From a virus: DNA of 23,492 nt. Position 1 is the first letter of the stretch. Each line of letters opens with the position of its first letter. The stretch covers positions 1 to 23,492 of IMG/VR virus record IMGVR_UViG_3300025889_000968. The stretch is one strand, 5' to 3'. A model generated the notes under the pieces. The model was not told the origin of the DNA. It saw only the letters and a list, made by a program, of their open reading frames with translations, and did no database searches. A program made the position numbers and the translations under genes. Shown one piece after another: positions 13,145-21,115 of the stretch.

Positions 13145-14570
13145 TGGTGCCGGACAACGCAAGTTCGGCACCCAAAATGGCGATCTTGACGGGGTCGGTG
13201 CCTGATACCTCGTACACGCGGTCACGCAGCTTGTCAGTCATACCTAACCGACGCCAGAACGCTCTGAATCCATAATTGCCCATTTTGCCCATGCCAGCCC
13301 ACTTCTCGTTCGACCAGGTGTGGCCACCATCGTCTGAGAAGCGCAGCATGACTTTAGGGTCGTTGCCTTGGCCAGTTACCAGACCCACACCGGTTTCGCA
13401 CTCAAGCTGCAAGGCGTGTTGGGCAGTACGCTTTAAGTTGTTCTGGCCGGTGGGCAGCGCCCGCCACGACCGCAGCCACTTCTGGGGCAGGTTGTCGTCG
13501 GCAAACACGTCCAAGTCGTATGCGTAGATCTTGCCGTTTTGAAAGTCGCCCACAACAACCTGGTTGTTGAAGAACGTCTGGCAGTTTGCGCGATGGCGGA
13601 TAAACTGGCCGTTAGCAAACCCGGCGCGCTCATGCCAAGCGCCTATCGCCACATCAAACACCCATGTTCGCTGGGCGGTCGGAAAGGTCAGCACGTAGAA
13701 CGAATGACCGTCCTGCTGGTAAGTAAAGCCGATTGCGTCTGAGATGGTGCCATAACTCTGGATAGCGTACTCGACCGCGTGGGTAGAGATGCGCTGGCCA
13801 GAATAACCATTAGCCCGAAAAACAATACCTTGGCCACGGGCGTCAGCGCCTAGCCAGAATAGCGAGTTGTCCATCTTGGCAACTGAGAAGGTCGCTGCAC
13901 AGCCAATTTCGTTAACTGCACCTTGGATACGCGCCAGCGGAAACGGCGTGTCGCCAGCGTTGTACCAAACTTCAACCGATTGGGTGCCAAACAGCCACAC
14001 CTCGCGGTGGTCGACAAACAGCGAGATCAGATCGTCAGGCATACCTTCAGCACTGGCAAACGACAGGGGGTCAATCTGCGTGCCGTCAAGCAGCTCGGAC
14101 GTCCAGAATCGCTGAGAGTTTGGCTCTTGGAAAATGAAGTAGCCATCCAGATAGCCCACCGTCACTGCGCCGGGGAAGTCCACGTCAGTAATTTCGGCGT
14201 AGGCTTCGGTTGCCGCGTCGTAGATGTAGCCGTCGGGGTTGGCCGCGATAAAAAGCTGCGTGCCGTTGTCGACCATCGATACAGGGCCAGTGCCGCTGAC
14301 GTTGCCAACAGGTGTGGCCACCCAGTTGCTGTCGACTCGGTACAGTTTGCTGCCTGAGACGACGTACATGTAGTCGCCATACGACCACAGCCCCCGAATG
14401 GGGCCGGTGCCTACGACGCCTAGCTTGCGCAAGCCTGGCGCTCGGTTCAAGTACGCAGGCTCCATACCTTCTGGCGCCGGTGTGGCTTCAGGGTACAAGT
14501 TCACCATTCGTGAGTCCGCTGCGTTGACGCTGCGGGCTACGTAGGATTGACCGAGAATGGGTGTTTTCAT
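13137..14570 (-). CDS. Packaged-DNA stabilisation protein, P22 gp10-like
   Basis: 477 residues, close to the 472 of P22 gp10. It opens MKTPILGQSYVARSVNAADSRMVNLYPE and has NRAPGLRKLGVVG, then repeated beta segments such as GLWSYGDYMYVVSGSKLYRV, VWLFGTQSVEVWYN and LFWLGAD, all typical of the phage stabilisation family. It ends with a FSDDGGHTWSNE and FRAFWRRLGMTDK region. It closes the portal channel after packaging by binding below the gp4-like ring. Its start overlaps the 151-residue gene's stop (ATGA). Confidence 0.92.
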   Translation of the reverse strand: MKTPILGQSYVARSVNAADSRMVNLYPEATPAPEGMEPAYLNRAPGLRKLGVVGTGPIRGLWSYGDYMYVVSGSKLYRVDSNWVATPVGNVSGTGPVSMVDNGTQLFIAANPDGYIYDAATEAYAEITDVDFPGAVTVGYLDGYFIFQEPNSQRFWTSELLDGTQIDPLSFASAEGMPDDLISLFVDHREVWLFGTQSVEVWYNAGDTPFPLARIQGAVNEIGCAATFSVAKMDNSLFWLGADARGQGIVFRANGYSGQRISTHAVEYAIQSYGTISDAIGFTYQQDGHSFYVLTFPTAQRTWVFDVAIGAWHERAGFANGQFIRHRANCQTFFNNQVVVGDFQNGKIYAYDLDVFADDNLPQKWLRSWRALPTGQNNLKRTAQHALQLECETGVGLVTGQGNDPKVMLRFSDDGGHTWSNEKWAGMGKMGNYGFRAFWRRLGMTDKLRDRVYEVSGTDPVKIAILGAELALSGTNA

Positions 14571-15022
14571 TTCATACCGCCGTATCGGTACACCAGACCG
14601 CGTTGTATCGCTTCTATTTGCGCGGGCGTCATGGTGCCAGGTGTGTGTGGGTCACGGCCAGTTACGCTCATATAATCTTCCATCCAAGCAGTTGGATGGC
14701 TAGTAGATTTAACGCTTTTTCCTTGCGGCGTAGTGCTGCCCCAATGTTGCATTTCCCTATCAAATTCGTAATCTTGCGGGCGCATTCCAGATTTCCACGC
14801 TGCGCGGTAATTGTACTCGGGGGAGTCTAAATTTGGGGCTTCACCAAACTTTTTTATGAATTGTGCGTACCAAGGTGTTTGCCGAATACCTTTCTGAAAT
14901 GCTTTTTCGTCGGCAGCAGTCCAAGTACCTAACTCCGCTTCAGGCGCAATAGAATATTCTGGCGTAAGGCGCAAACCTTGAGCCAGTTTATTCTTGTTTG
15001 GCGGCGCTAAAGCGTTGGGCAT
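14567..15022 (-). CDS. Conserved podovirus protein of unknown function
   Basis: 151 residues. Motifs IRQTPWYAQFIKKFGEAPNL (47-66), YNYRAAWKSG (70-79) and HP-TAWMEDYM (109-118) recur in proteins next to head or tail genes of several podoviruses, as far as I recall, so I call it a conserved family. It holds many aromatic residues and no membrane segment. It lies between the gp4-like connector and the gp10-like protein, which suggests a structural or assembly role. In P22 these two genes are adjacent, so this is an insertion relative to that order. The start is 3 bases upstream-adjacent to the gp4-like stop. Confidence 0.65.
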   Translation of the reverse strand: MPNALAPPNKNKLAQGLRLTPEYSIAPEAELGTWTAADEKAFQKGIRQTPWYAQFIKKFGEAPNLDSPEYNYRAAWKSGMRPQDYEFDREMQHWGSTTPQGKSVKSTSHPTAWMEDYMSVTGRDPHTPGTMTPAQIEAIQRGLVYRYGGMK

Positions 15023-15024
15023 GC

Positions 15025-15735
15025 CTAGTAATTTCCTGCGTAAATATTAAAGCGTTGACGAGTAGCAACCAGCGAATACGGCAGGGACATCACGTCATCA
15101 GGATTGTTGATGCGCTTTAGGTTGCGTTTGGACGTCATGGCAATACGTTGCACCTGCGGCATAGGCTCGACGCCAAACTCGTTGGCAATCTCCATTGCCA
15201 AGTTGTATTTAAATGCTCGCAAATAGCCCGGCGGAAACGACAACACGGTGTTTAGCGTGGCCGGTTTAGTTAACTGCTGCACCGACACAAAGTGCCATTC
15301 CAGAAGCCGTGTAGGTTTGGGGTAGATCGTCATGGTGATGTCTGGGAACGTGTTGTTCACAAACATAACCTGCGGGTAGGTGCTGGTGACTGTCTTGACC
15401 GCAATGCCGTCGTACTGCTGCTGGTTAATCAGCTTGACGCCGAAAGACACGTTAGTTTGCGGGTCGCGAAAGTACGTCGCATCGTCAATAAGAATAGGCC
15501 GATTACCAACAAAGTCGCCGGTAGGCCCGAGCGTGCGGGTGATGGTGTCGGTTGGCCAGTTAAATACTTGATCTTCCGTGCAAAACACGGCTAGGCGCTC
15601 AGTATTCCATGAATCAATCATTTGATTCATAGCGTTCAAAGCGTCTTGTGCTGCCTGCGGGGATGGCTCTTCACCTTCAGCCAGCTGGCCAATGAGCCGA
15701 AGCGACGCTTTGATCTGGTCGAAGGCGGTTGCCAT
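15025..15735 (-). CDS. Head-tail connector, P22 gp4-like tail accessory factor
   Basis: 236 residues. The N-terminal helices (ALRLIGQLAEGE-like segment, AAQDALNAMNQMIDSWNTERLAV) and the later FPPGYLRAFKYNLAMEIANEFG are characteristic of the P22 gp4 tail-accessory family, which sits under the portal and takes the gp10-like protein. The protein is longer than P22 gp4 (166), with extra beta segments between about 50 and 160. AAAGGAG precedes the ATG. The gene order portal-scaffold-coat-gp4-gp10 supports it. Confidence 0.88.
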   Translation of the reverse strand: MATAFDQIKASLRLIGQLAEGEEPSPQAAQDALNAMNQMIDSWNTERLAVFCTEDQVFNWPTDTITRTLGPTGDFVGNRPILIDDATYFRDPQTNVSFGVKLINQQQYDGIAVKTVTSTYPQVMFVNNTFPDITMTIYPKPTRLLEWHFVSVQQLTKPATLNTVLSFPPGYLRAFKYNLAMEIANEFGVEPMPQVQRIAMTSKRNLKRINNPDDVMSLPYSLVATRQRFNIYAGNY

Positions 15736-15745
15736 TTACACTCCT

Positions 15746-15940
15746 TTAAGCTGCCGCCTCTACGTTGGTGCGGCTACGACGACGTTTAACTTCCAGTTCA
15801 TTGGCTGGTGCCGCCGCTTCAGGAGCTGAAGGCGTGTCGGGATTATATCGCTCCCAGCCGTTTTGTTCATCATTTTCGGCTTCAAGTTCCATAATTGCAA
15901 CCTTGGCGCCGTGAATTGGATGTCGTAAGTGGATAATCAT
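15746..15940 (-). CDS. Conserved small podovirus protein
   Basis: 64 residues: IHLRHPIHGAKVAIMELEAENDEQNGWERYNPDTP, then an Ala-rich and basic tail (KRRRSRTNVEAAA). The first half (HP-HG-KVA-ME-EA--DE-NGWERY) is a pattern I recall from small genes next to podovirus coat genes. Its start lies 13 bases after the terminator tract and has no visible purine-rich ribosome site (the stretch before it reads TTTTTACCTCTATAACT). Translation may therefore depend on read-through RNA and be low. Function unknown. Confidence 0.7.
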   Translation of the reverse strand: MIIHLRHPIHGAKVAIMELEAENDEQNGWERYNPDTPSAPEAAAPANELEVKRRRSRTNVEAAA

Positions 15941-15952
15941 AGTTATAGAGGT

Positions 15953-15977
15953 AAAAATCGGGGGCCGAAGCCCCCGA
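15953..15977 (-). terminator. Rho-independent terminator after the coat gene
   Basis: On the minus strand the sequence reads TCGGGGGC TTCG GCCCCCGA followed by TTTTT. This is an 8-bp GC-rich stem with a stable TTCG loop and a T-tract, 8 bases after the coat stop. It is the only strong intrinsic terminator I found in the late operon. It should stop part of the transcripts coming from scaffold and coat, leaving less RNA for the tail genes downstream. Confidence 0.92.
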
Positions 15978-15984
15978 AGTCAAA

Positions 15985-17187
15985 TTAACCCCACATACGG
16001 CAGGCCATTTGTGGACGAATTGTGCTGTAACCGTACAAAACGTCAATACGGCAAGGCAGGCGGTCATTGTTAATGTCGTATTGACGAACAATACGCATTG
16101 AGATGCCGTTGTGGACTTGGCGGGAAGCCATGTCAACGCCTTGTGGCATCAGCAAGTCGGCGGTCGCAAAAGTGATCGCGTCTTTGTGATAGACCAAGTT
16201 TTGAGCATATTGAGTTGCTGCTGAACCCAACATAGTCACTACAGCGCCAGAAGCTGGCAGCGCGTCAACAGTCGCCAGAGCCTGACCTGCGGAGTACAGT
16301 GCTGGGTAAATTGACAGCGTTGCAGTTGAAGAGCCTGATGCAGCGGCAGTTACGACAAACTGCTGGAGCGAACCGGTGGACTCGCGAGTTTGTGGGTTAA
16401 CAGCGTACACACCTGCGATGGTGAACACGTCGCCAACATTCCAAGTCTTTGAGGAACCGGTAAAGCTGATTGGCAGAGTCGACTGACCTTCGGTAGTAAC
16501 AGTCGAAGTTACAGTGATCGAAGTGCCCCAATCGCCGTTAGTGTGCTGCTTGATCGACTGAGACATGTTGACTTCATCGTAACCCAGAACACCGGTGCCC
16601 ATCATGCCGTTCTTGAACTGACGGCTGATAGTGTCGGTCGGGTTAAACAAGCCTTTCAGACCTTCAACCAAACCAGCGTTAGCAGCTGGGTTAACAGTTG
16701 CGTAACGTGGCGACATCACAGCTGCGTTTTCGTTCAGCTTCTGCTGGGCTTGCAGCAGAACGAGCGAAGTCGAAGGCGTGGTGCCAGGAGTGCCGACCGA
16801 GTTACCGATGGCCTTGTATGCGTTAGCAACGTCAGCGTCGATGCTGGAAGCCAGCTGAGAAATACGAGGCTTCAGAACACGCTCGGCGAAGTCATCCAAC
16901 TGCATAGTGAGTTCAGCGGAAGTAAACTGCACGCCAATGTGCTTTTGGGAAGCAACAGTCAGTGTAGTGTACTGTTCGTTGTCGTCTTGTGCAGTTAGAG
17001 CAGCGCCGTCAGTCACCAGAGCGCGATCCGGCAGGCGGATACGCAGTGTGGAACCAATTTTGGCGCCTTCAACGGCGAAAGAATCGTCATATTGACGGTT
17101 AACGTTACGGGTGAGTACCAGGTTGTTCTCGAGAATTTCGAGAGCCTTCCGGGTAATCATGTCGATGGTAAGAATCGAGTTTGCCAT
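15985..17187 (-). CDS. Major capsid (coat) protein, P22 coat-like
   Basis: 400 residues (P22 coat: 430). The start MANSILTIDMITRKALEILENNL and the later segments SFAVEGAKIGSTLRIRLPDR, VQFTSAELTMQLDDFAERVLKP and NPAANAGLVEGLKGLFNPTD are typical of the P22 coat family with an HK97 core. A beta-rich insertion at about 222-300 (KTWNVGDVFTIAGVYAVNPQTRE) corresponds to the inserted I-domain of that family. The end (YDINNDRLPCRIDVLYGYSTIRPQMACRMWG) matches the family C-terminus. AGGAAA precedes the ATG, and a terminator follows the stop. Confidence 0.95.
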   Translation of the reverse strand: MANSILTIDMITRKALEILENNLVLTRNVNRQYDDSFAVEGAKIGSTLRIRLPDRALVTDGAALTAQDDNEQYTTLTVASQKHIGVQFTSAELTMQLDDFAERVLKPRISQLASSIDADVANAYKAIGNSVGTPGTTPSTSLVLLQAQQKLNENAAVMSPRYATVNPAANAGLVEGLKGLFNPTDTISRQFKNGMMGTGVLGYDEVNMSQSIKQHTNGDWGTSITVTSTVTTEGQSTLPISFTGSSKTWNVGDVFTIAGVYAVNPQTRESTGSLQQFVVTAAASGSSTATLSIYPALYSAGQALATVDALPASGAVVTMLGSAATQYAQNLVYHKDAITFATADLLMPQGVDMASRQVHNGISMRIVRQYDINNDRLPCRIDVLYGYSTIRPQMACRMWG

Positions 17188-17207
17188 GATTTATTTCCTA
17201 AAAAAAG

Positions 17208-17987
17208 TTAGCGGTTACGTTGAGCTTCCCACTTTTTGATTTGGCGCTGGCGTTCTGCCTCAATCCACTCTGACGTACTCATGTTCTTGATAGAACGAGG
17301 GTCAGTTGTGTCATAAGACGGTGAGCCAGAGCCACGGCCACTAATAGGCGCTATCGGTGGTGGGGCGCTAGTTGTCTTTCTTAAGACCGGCTCTGAAGCA
17401 ATTTTAGCTTCTAGTTTGCCAATCTCTTTAGCCTGCAAAATAGGCGACAGACGCGAAATCCGACTGGCTTCATTTGGGTGCGACCCCAAGTAATACGCCA
17501 GATCCGGGCCAATTTCAGACGCCTGAATAGTTTCCGCCATCGCAGTCGTGATCGGCAGTGCAGGGTTGTATGCGACTTGCTCGAAGTCTTCATACTTAGT
17601 CCGCGCGTCCTCTTCACGATCTTGATACGCTTCAAGCATACTCATGCGTTCACGATCAGCTTCACGCTTGGCCAACAGCTCTTCCGCTTTCCGTATTGCC
17701 AATGCATCAGCATACGCGTCAACGGAGTCAAACTGCTCGACCGGCGGGAGTTCGGCAGGAGCGGCAGGCGCTTCTTGCGCTCGACGTGCCTGTTCTCTTT
17801 CCCACTTACGCTGTTCTCTTGCAAGCCTTTTGCCAATGGCAGCGTCTAGTTCTTCTTGTGTGAAGACTTTAGCTGGCTTTGACTCTTCATTCTCCGGCGC
17901 ATGTGTTTCTTCAGCTACAGGCTCTGCCGTCGGTGCCTGTTCTGGCGCGGGTGCTTCCGCTAACTCGTTTTGTACTTCATCAGACAT
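17208..17987 (-). CDS. Scaffolding protein
   Basis: 259 residues (P22 scaffold: 303). It is highly charged, with an acidic Pro/Ala/Glu N-terminus (about 1-40), a long helical core (FTQEELDAAIGKRLAREQRK) and a basic C-terminal helix (SEWIEAERQRQIKKWEAQRNR), the region that binds coat in P22. It directs coat into procapsids and leaves before packaging. It lies directly upstream of the coat gene, with only 20 bases between them. The start has AGGA 7 bases upstream, inside a possible hairpin. P22 scaffold limits its own synthesis; the leader here invites the same question. Confidence 0.9.
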   Translation of the reverse strand: MSDEVQNELAEAPAPEQAPTAEPVAEETHAPENEESKPAKVFTQEELDAAIGKRLAREQRKWEREQARRAQEAPAAPAELPPVEQFDSVDAYADALAIRKAEELLAKREADRERMSMLEAYQDREEDARTKYEDFEQVAYNPALPITTAMAETIQASEIGPDLAYYLGSHPNEASRISRLSPILQAKEIGKLEAKIASEPVLRKTTSAPPPIAPISGRGSGSPSYDTTDPRSIKNMSTSEWIEAERQRQIKKWEAQRNR

Positions 17988-17991
17988 TGTC

Positions 17992-18006
17992 GATTCCTAA
18001 AGAATC
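17992..18006 (-). promoter_or_regulatory. Possible hairpin covering the scaffold ribosome site
   Basis: On the minus strand GATTC and GAATC are 5-bp inverted arms around TTTAG, and the AGGA ribosome site of the scaffold gene spans the loop and second arm. If folded it would hide the site. The stem is short and AU-rich, so it may be weak. Position makes it a candidate for translational control, but this is only a fold seen by eye. Confidence 0.35.
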
Positions 18007-18007
18007 C

Positions 18008-18029
18008 CAGGTGTGCCGCACCTGTGCGG
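18008..18029 (-). promoter_or_regulatory. Overlapping alternative hairpins upstream of scaffold
   Basis: Two inverted repeats share bases. CAGGTG (18008-18013) can pair with CACCTG (18019-18024), or CCGCAC (18016-18021) with GTGCGG (18024-18029). They cannot form at the same time. No T-tract follows, so this is not a standard terminator. It lies in the roughly 50-base gap between the 88-residue gene and scaffold, the largest gap in the late operon. Confidence 0.45.
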
Positions 18030-18038
18030 TATTTCGAC

Positions 18039-18305
18039 TTACTCGTAAATAACTGTTGCGGTTACTGTACCACCGATAACGACATAAATGCCATTTTTAG
18101 CATACGCGCCATCAAGCGGCAACAGATAGGACGTTGCCCCTGTGGGGGTGAACGTGCCCAAAATAATGTTGGTGGTAGTTGCTGCGGCTGAATCGTAGAC
18201 GGTGATCGTCGGCGTGCTAGACGCAGCACTGACAAAAATACCCTTGAGCTTGCCAGCAGCAGGTTTAATGTTGGCCGTAGCCGTGATGTAGGTGTAATTT
18301 GCCAT
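18039..18305 (-). CDS. Small beta-rich phage protein
   Basis: 88 residues: MANYTYITATANIKPAAGKLKGIFVSAASSTPTITVYDSAA, then GTFTPTGATSYLLPLDGAYAKNGIYVVIGGTVTATVIYE. It is Thr/Ala/Gly/Val-rich with alternating polar and hydrophobic residues, so probably a beta-sandwich. I recall similar small proteins from aquatic phages near capsid genes. A capsid or fibre decoration role is possible. It is not a P22 homologue. It lies between the DUF-like helical gene and scaffold. Confidence 0.65.
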   Translation of the reverse strand: MANYTYITATANIKPAAGKLKGIFVSAASSTPTITVYDSAAATTTNIILGTFTPTGATSYLLPLDGAYAKNGIYVVIGGTVTATVIYE

Positions 18306-18313
18306 GATCTACC

Positions 18314-18676
18314 TTACGCAAGAAATTTTAGTTTGTACAGCGTTGACATATACAGCGCTTCAATCTCATCAATAATGTTGTGGATTGCGGTGCAGTCCTT
18401 ATCGACAACCTTATGACGCGCAGAATGTATTTCAGCCAATTGGTCTTCTAAAAACTCAATGATGTTGCCCTGCTTTTTGGCAGACTGCAATGCAATCGGG
18501 CCAATCAGGCCGTACTTGCCTTGGTAGGCTTCAGCAAACTTGTCCGCTAGGTCAATAACTTCATCATAGAAAGTATTTAACGCTGCGTGTTTGGCGTAAC
18601 TGCGGGTATTCAGATGCACTGAATGAGCCACATCACGGCCTAAAAACAGTGTGCCTACAAAATCAGCTGCGTTCAT
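18314..18676 (-). CDS. Small all-helical phage protein (DUF5856-like)
   Basis: 120 residues, predicted four helices. NTRSYAKHAALNTFYDEVIDLADKFAEAYQGKYG and IIDEIEALYMSTLYKLKFL are the features. They recall a phage family of Dps/ferritin-like helical bundles annotated as DUF5856 (number from memory). Two histidine-containing helices (HSVHLNTRSYAKHAAL) are present but no complete metal-ligand pattern was shown. It overlaps the portal stop by ATGA, so it should be made with the portal. Its job is unknown. Confidence 0.65.
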   Translation of the reverse strand: MNAADFVGTLFLGRDVAHSVHLNTRSYAKHAALNTFYDEVIDLADKFAEAYQGKYGLIGPIALQSAKKQGNIIEFLEDQLAEIHSARHKVVDKDCTAIHNIIDEIEALYMSTLYKLKFLA

Positions 18677-20961
18677 AGCTGGGGTTCCTCGGGCGGTATA
18701 TTCATCATTTCTGGCGGCATTTGGGCCGATTCAGGTGGAATCATACCCATTTCAGGTGGCATTTGCTGCATTTCTTGCGGCATTCCACCCATTTCAGGTG
18801 GCATTTCACCCATTTCACCCATCAATTCTTGGCCTTGTTGCTCCATTACCAAGTCGCCCGTAGTCATGACGTCGCGCAGTGTTTGCATGACGACTTCTTG
18901 CACTTGCTCTGGATTCATGGCGCCAGATACGGCAGTTAAGCGCTGTGTCTCGGCCTGATACGCCTTAATTTCGGCTTCGAACGCCTTGCGCTCCAAGTCC
19001 TGAACTTCGACCGATTTACCAACATTTTGCAGCATCTGCTGGAGCTGATCCAGCTCTTGGCCCATTGCTTCCATCTGCATCTTGGCCTGCTGCATCTCGG
19101 GCGAATCGTCGGTATCGGCCATAATTTTCGGGTCGATAATTTTGGCAAACCGATCCGCCATCTCCTGCGCGCCTGGCCAGTCCATGTTCTTAATGAACAG
19201 GTCGCCAGCGACTTGCCAGAGCTGCGGGTTGGATTGCAAGATCATACCCATCGCGTCCAGTGCCTCCTGACGCTTGGTCATGTAGGATGGGCCGGTGGTG
19301 ACCACCACGTCGTACTTACCGACGCCGGGGTTGTAGATTTTGTCAATGACGATATTGTTCTCGTCTCGGATTTCTTTAACTGGCTCTTGCTGGGCCGGAT
19401 CGAGCTTGACCATGTCGGTGTCGCCGTCCAAACCAATGATGCGAGCCACACGCTGGGTGTCGTAAATCTTCGGAATCAGACCAACGAGCTGACGAGTGAC
19501 ATGCCGGACAGCCCGCGCCAGATTATCGACGTAATGATAAGTGCCAGTGTCAGACTGACGCTCGCGCGCCAGAATTGCCTTGCCCGAACGCTCATTGGAG
19601 GTGGCTCCCAGACTGGTGTCGTACTGCCCCGTGGTCGACTTGATGTCGTCTGCCGACCCCATTTTGGCCTGAATCAGGCCCGTTTGCGGCAGTGGTGGTG
19701 GCGCGCGTTGCGGCAATGGAAGCACTGCACCATTTCCGTCGGTTACGTCGGGATTAACCTCCAAATACGGCCAATTTTGCGTGTTTGCGGTCTTCCATTG
19801 GGTTTCGTACCCTTCAAACTGCCCGCCGTAGCCAATAAAGGGTGCTTTTGGTGCCAAAGCCAGCATTTCTGCTTCTTGTGACACCCAATAGTTGTACATC
19901 CGCTGCGCATCCTTGGCATTTCTGACCAACCCTGACACGTACAGCTTGCCTTCTACCTCAAATTCGTTGCCAATGACGCGAACGACCGGTATCCAGTCGC
20001 CTGCCCAGTCGCTTTTTTCCAAAAACTCGTAGCCATTCGTCTTGCACCACTTGACCCGCTTGGCGTCCACCCGGCGGCTGCGCACAGGTTTGACGCCCAT
20101 TTGCTTTAATTGCTTGGCTTCGGGCGAACCCTCGAACGCCGTGATGTTGCCTGGGTACAGGTGCAGCGTCGCTTTGTCGTATTCAATGTAGTAATACTCG
20201 GCGATACGCACCGTGTCTTCGTTAATCCAGACGTTGATTGACTGGTCGCCAATACCCAGCGTTTGCAAACTGGAAATAGGCGACGCATCAGGGAACAGAC
20301 GCTCATATTCGTCGCGCTGCAGGTCTTCGGTAACAAAACACCACTTCGCATCCGCGCCGCAGGGGTCTTGAATCGTCGGATCCATGTAGACCGAGAACGA
20401 GTTTCTGACCCGCATGATCTTGATGTCTTGATCGAACGTGTTGTCGTCGCAGTACTCGGTAATAATCCGAATGTAGCCCTCACCGTAACTTACCTGGTTC
20501 TCGCAGGCGGTGTCGTAGGCGACGTCGGCATCTGAGATGTACTCGATGTGCCTGACCATGCCGTTGTAGATTTCGGCCACTTCCGGGTCGGCTCGGTCGT
20601 CAGCGGGTATAACTTTGCCGCTCGGACGGTTTTGTCTTTGGTCGTTCGTAACTTGTCGGACATGCTGTGGCAGCTTGTTGATGGTCAGTGTCGGACGAGC
20701 GTTGATCGTCTGCCCCTGCACCGCGCCACGCGTTGCCAGAACGTCGGCTGGCCACTGCCAGTGGTTGTCCGGCGAGCCTGCATAGAAGCGCAGGTCGTCT
20801 AGTTCATCTTCACGGGATTCAGAGAGCGCGGAGATCGCCATATTCAGGCGAGTCCGCATGGTGGCCAGCGTGTCGCTGTCGTCCTTGTCGACGTTGGCGG
20901 GCTGCGGGTTGCCGCCGATTGCAGCGACCTTAGCAGCCGAATTTATGCCGGTGTAGTCCAT
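18673..20961 (-). CDS. Portal protein, P22-like
   Basis: 762 residues (P22 portal: 725). Segments in order: DDLRFYAGSPDNHWQWPADV (about 55-74), PTLTINKLPQHVRQVTNDQRQNRPSG (about 90-115), VSYGEGYIRIITEY (157-170), RSGKAILARERQSDTGTYHYVDNLARAV (458-486), and a helical barrel region (600-680). All are typical of the podovirus P22-type portal. The ring of twelve subunits is the channel for DNA packaging and the site for gp4-like binding. The C-terminus (about 718-760) is a Met/Pro-rich PPEM repeat, unlike the long helical barrel tip of P22. Confidence 0.95.
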   Translation of the reverse strand: MDYTGINSAAKVAAIGGNPQPANVDKDDSDTLATMRTRLNMAISALSESREDELDDLRFYAGSPDNHWQWPADVLATRGAVQGQTINARPTLTINKLPQHVRQVTNDQRQNRPSGKVIPADDRADPEVAEIYNGMVRHIEYISDADVAYDTACENQVSYGEGYIRIITEYCDDNTFDQDIKIMRVRNSFSVYMDPTIQDPCGADAKWCFVTEDLQRDEYERLFPDASPISSLQTLGIGDQSINVWINEDTVRIAEYYYIEYDKATLHLYPGNITAFEGSPEAKQLKQMGVKPVRSRRVDAKRVKWCKTNGYEFLEKSDWAGDWIPVVRVIGNEFEVEGKLYVSGLVRNAKDAQRMYNYWVSQEAEMLALAPKAPFIGYGGQFEGYETQWKTANTQNWPYLEVNPDVTDGNGAVLPLPQRAPPPLPQTGLIQAKMGSADDIKSTTGQYDTSLGATSNERSGKAILARERQSDTGTYHYVDNLARAVRHVTRQLVGLIPKIYDTQRVARIIGLDGDTDMVKLDPAQQEPVKEIRDENNIVIDKIYNPGVGKYDVVVTTGPSYMTKRQEALDAMGMILQSNPQLWQVAGDLFIKNMDWPGAQEMADRFAKIIDPKIMADTDDSPEMQQAKMQMEAMGQELDQLQQMLQNVGKSVEVQDLERKAFEAEIKAYQAETQRLTAVSGAMNPEQVQEVVMQTLRDVMTTGDLVMEQQGQELMGEMGEMPPEMGGMPQEMQQMPPEMGMIPPESAQMPPEMMNIPPEEPQL
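18682..18810 (-). repeat. Repeat coding the Met/Pro-rich portal tail
   Basis: Plus-strand words ATTTCAGGTGGCAT and close variants recur at short intervals here. They encode PPEM/PQEM/PPES units in residues 718-760 of the portal. Repeat units differ in length, and the protein stretch has low complexity. Confidence 0.75.
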
Positions 20962-21114
20962 TTACTTTTTGCCTTTAGCTGGCGCCTTGGATTGTGCTGC
21001 TCGTTTGGTGGCGTAGGCGATGGCCACAGCCTGTTTCACAGGTTTGCCTGATTGTACCTCGGCCTTGACGTTTTTACGAAAGGCTTCTTTGCTTGCGCTT
21101 TTCACTAAAGGCAT
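20962..21114 (-). CDS. Tiny basic protein 1 (Lys/Ala-rich)
   Basis: 50 residues: MPLVKSASKEAFRKNVKAEV, then QSGKPVKQAVAIAYATKRAA and a Lys-rich end. It has 11 Lys and 2 Arg against 2 acidic residues. The core (KSASKEAFRKN-KAE, GKPVKQAVAIAY--KR) is a pattern that recurs in small phage proteins near terminase and portal genes, and I regard it as a conserved family. GGGGAA lies upstream of the ATG. The stop touches the portal start. A DNA- or RNA-binding role is likely from charge only. Confidence 0.75.
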   Translation of the reverse strand: MPLVKSASKEAFRKNVKAEVQSGKPVKQAVAIAYATKRAAQSKAPAKGKK

Positions 21115-21115
21115 G

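Noticed and set aside
12765-13205. 146-residue plus-strand frame
   Set aside because: Antisense to the fibre and gp10-like genes, rich in Pro/Val from reversed Gly/Thr codons; no start signal.
15842-15947. Possible sigma70-type promoter near the 64-residue gene (TATAAC or TATAAT-like words on the minus strand)
   Set aside because: No convincing -35 element at 16-18 bases; for the nearer word the transcript would begin inside the gene.
19027-19881. 284-residue open frame on the plus strand
   Set aside because: It is antisense to the portal gene, whose family motifs are clear; its content is what reversed portal codons would give.
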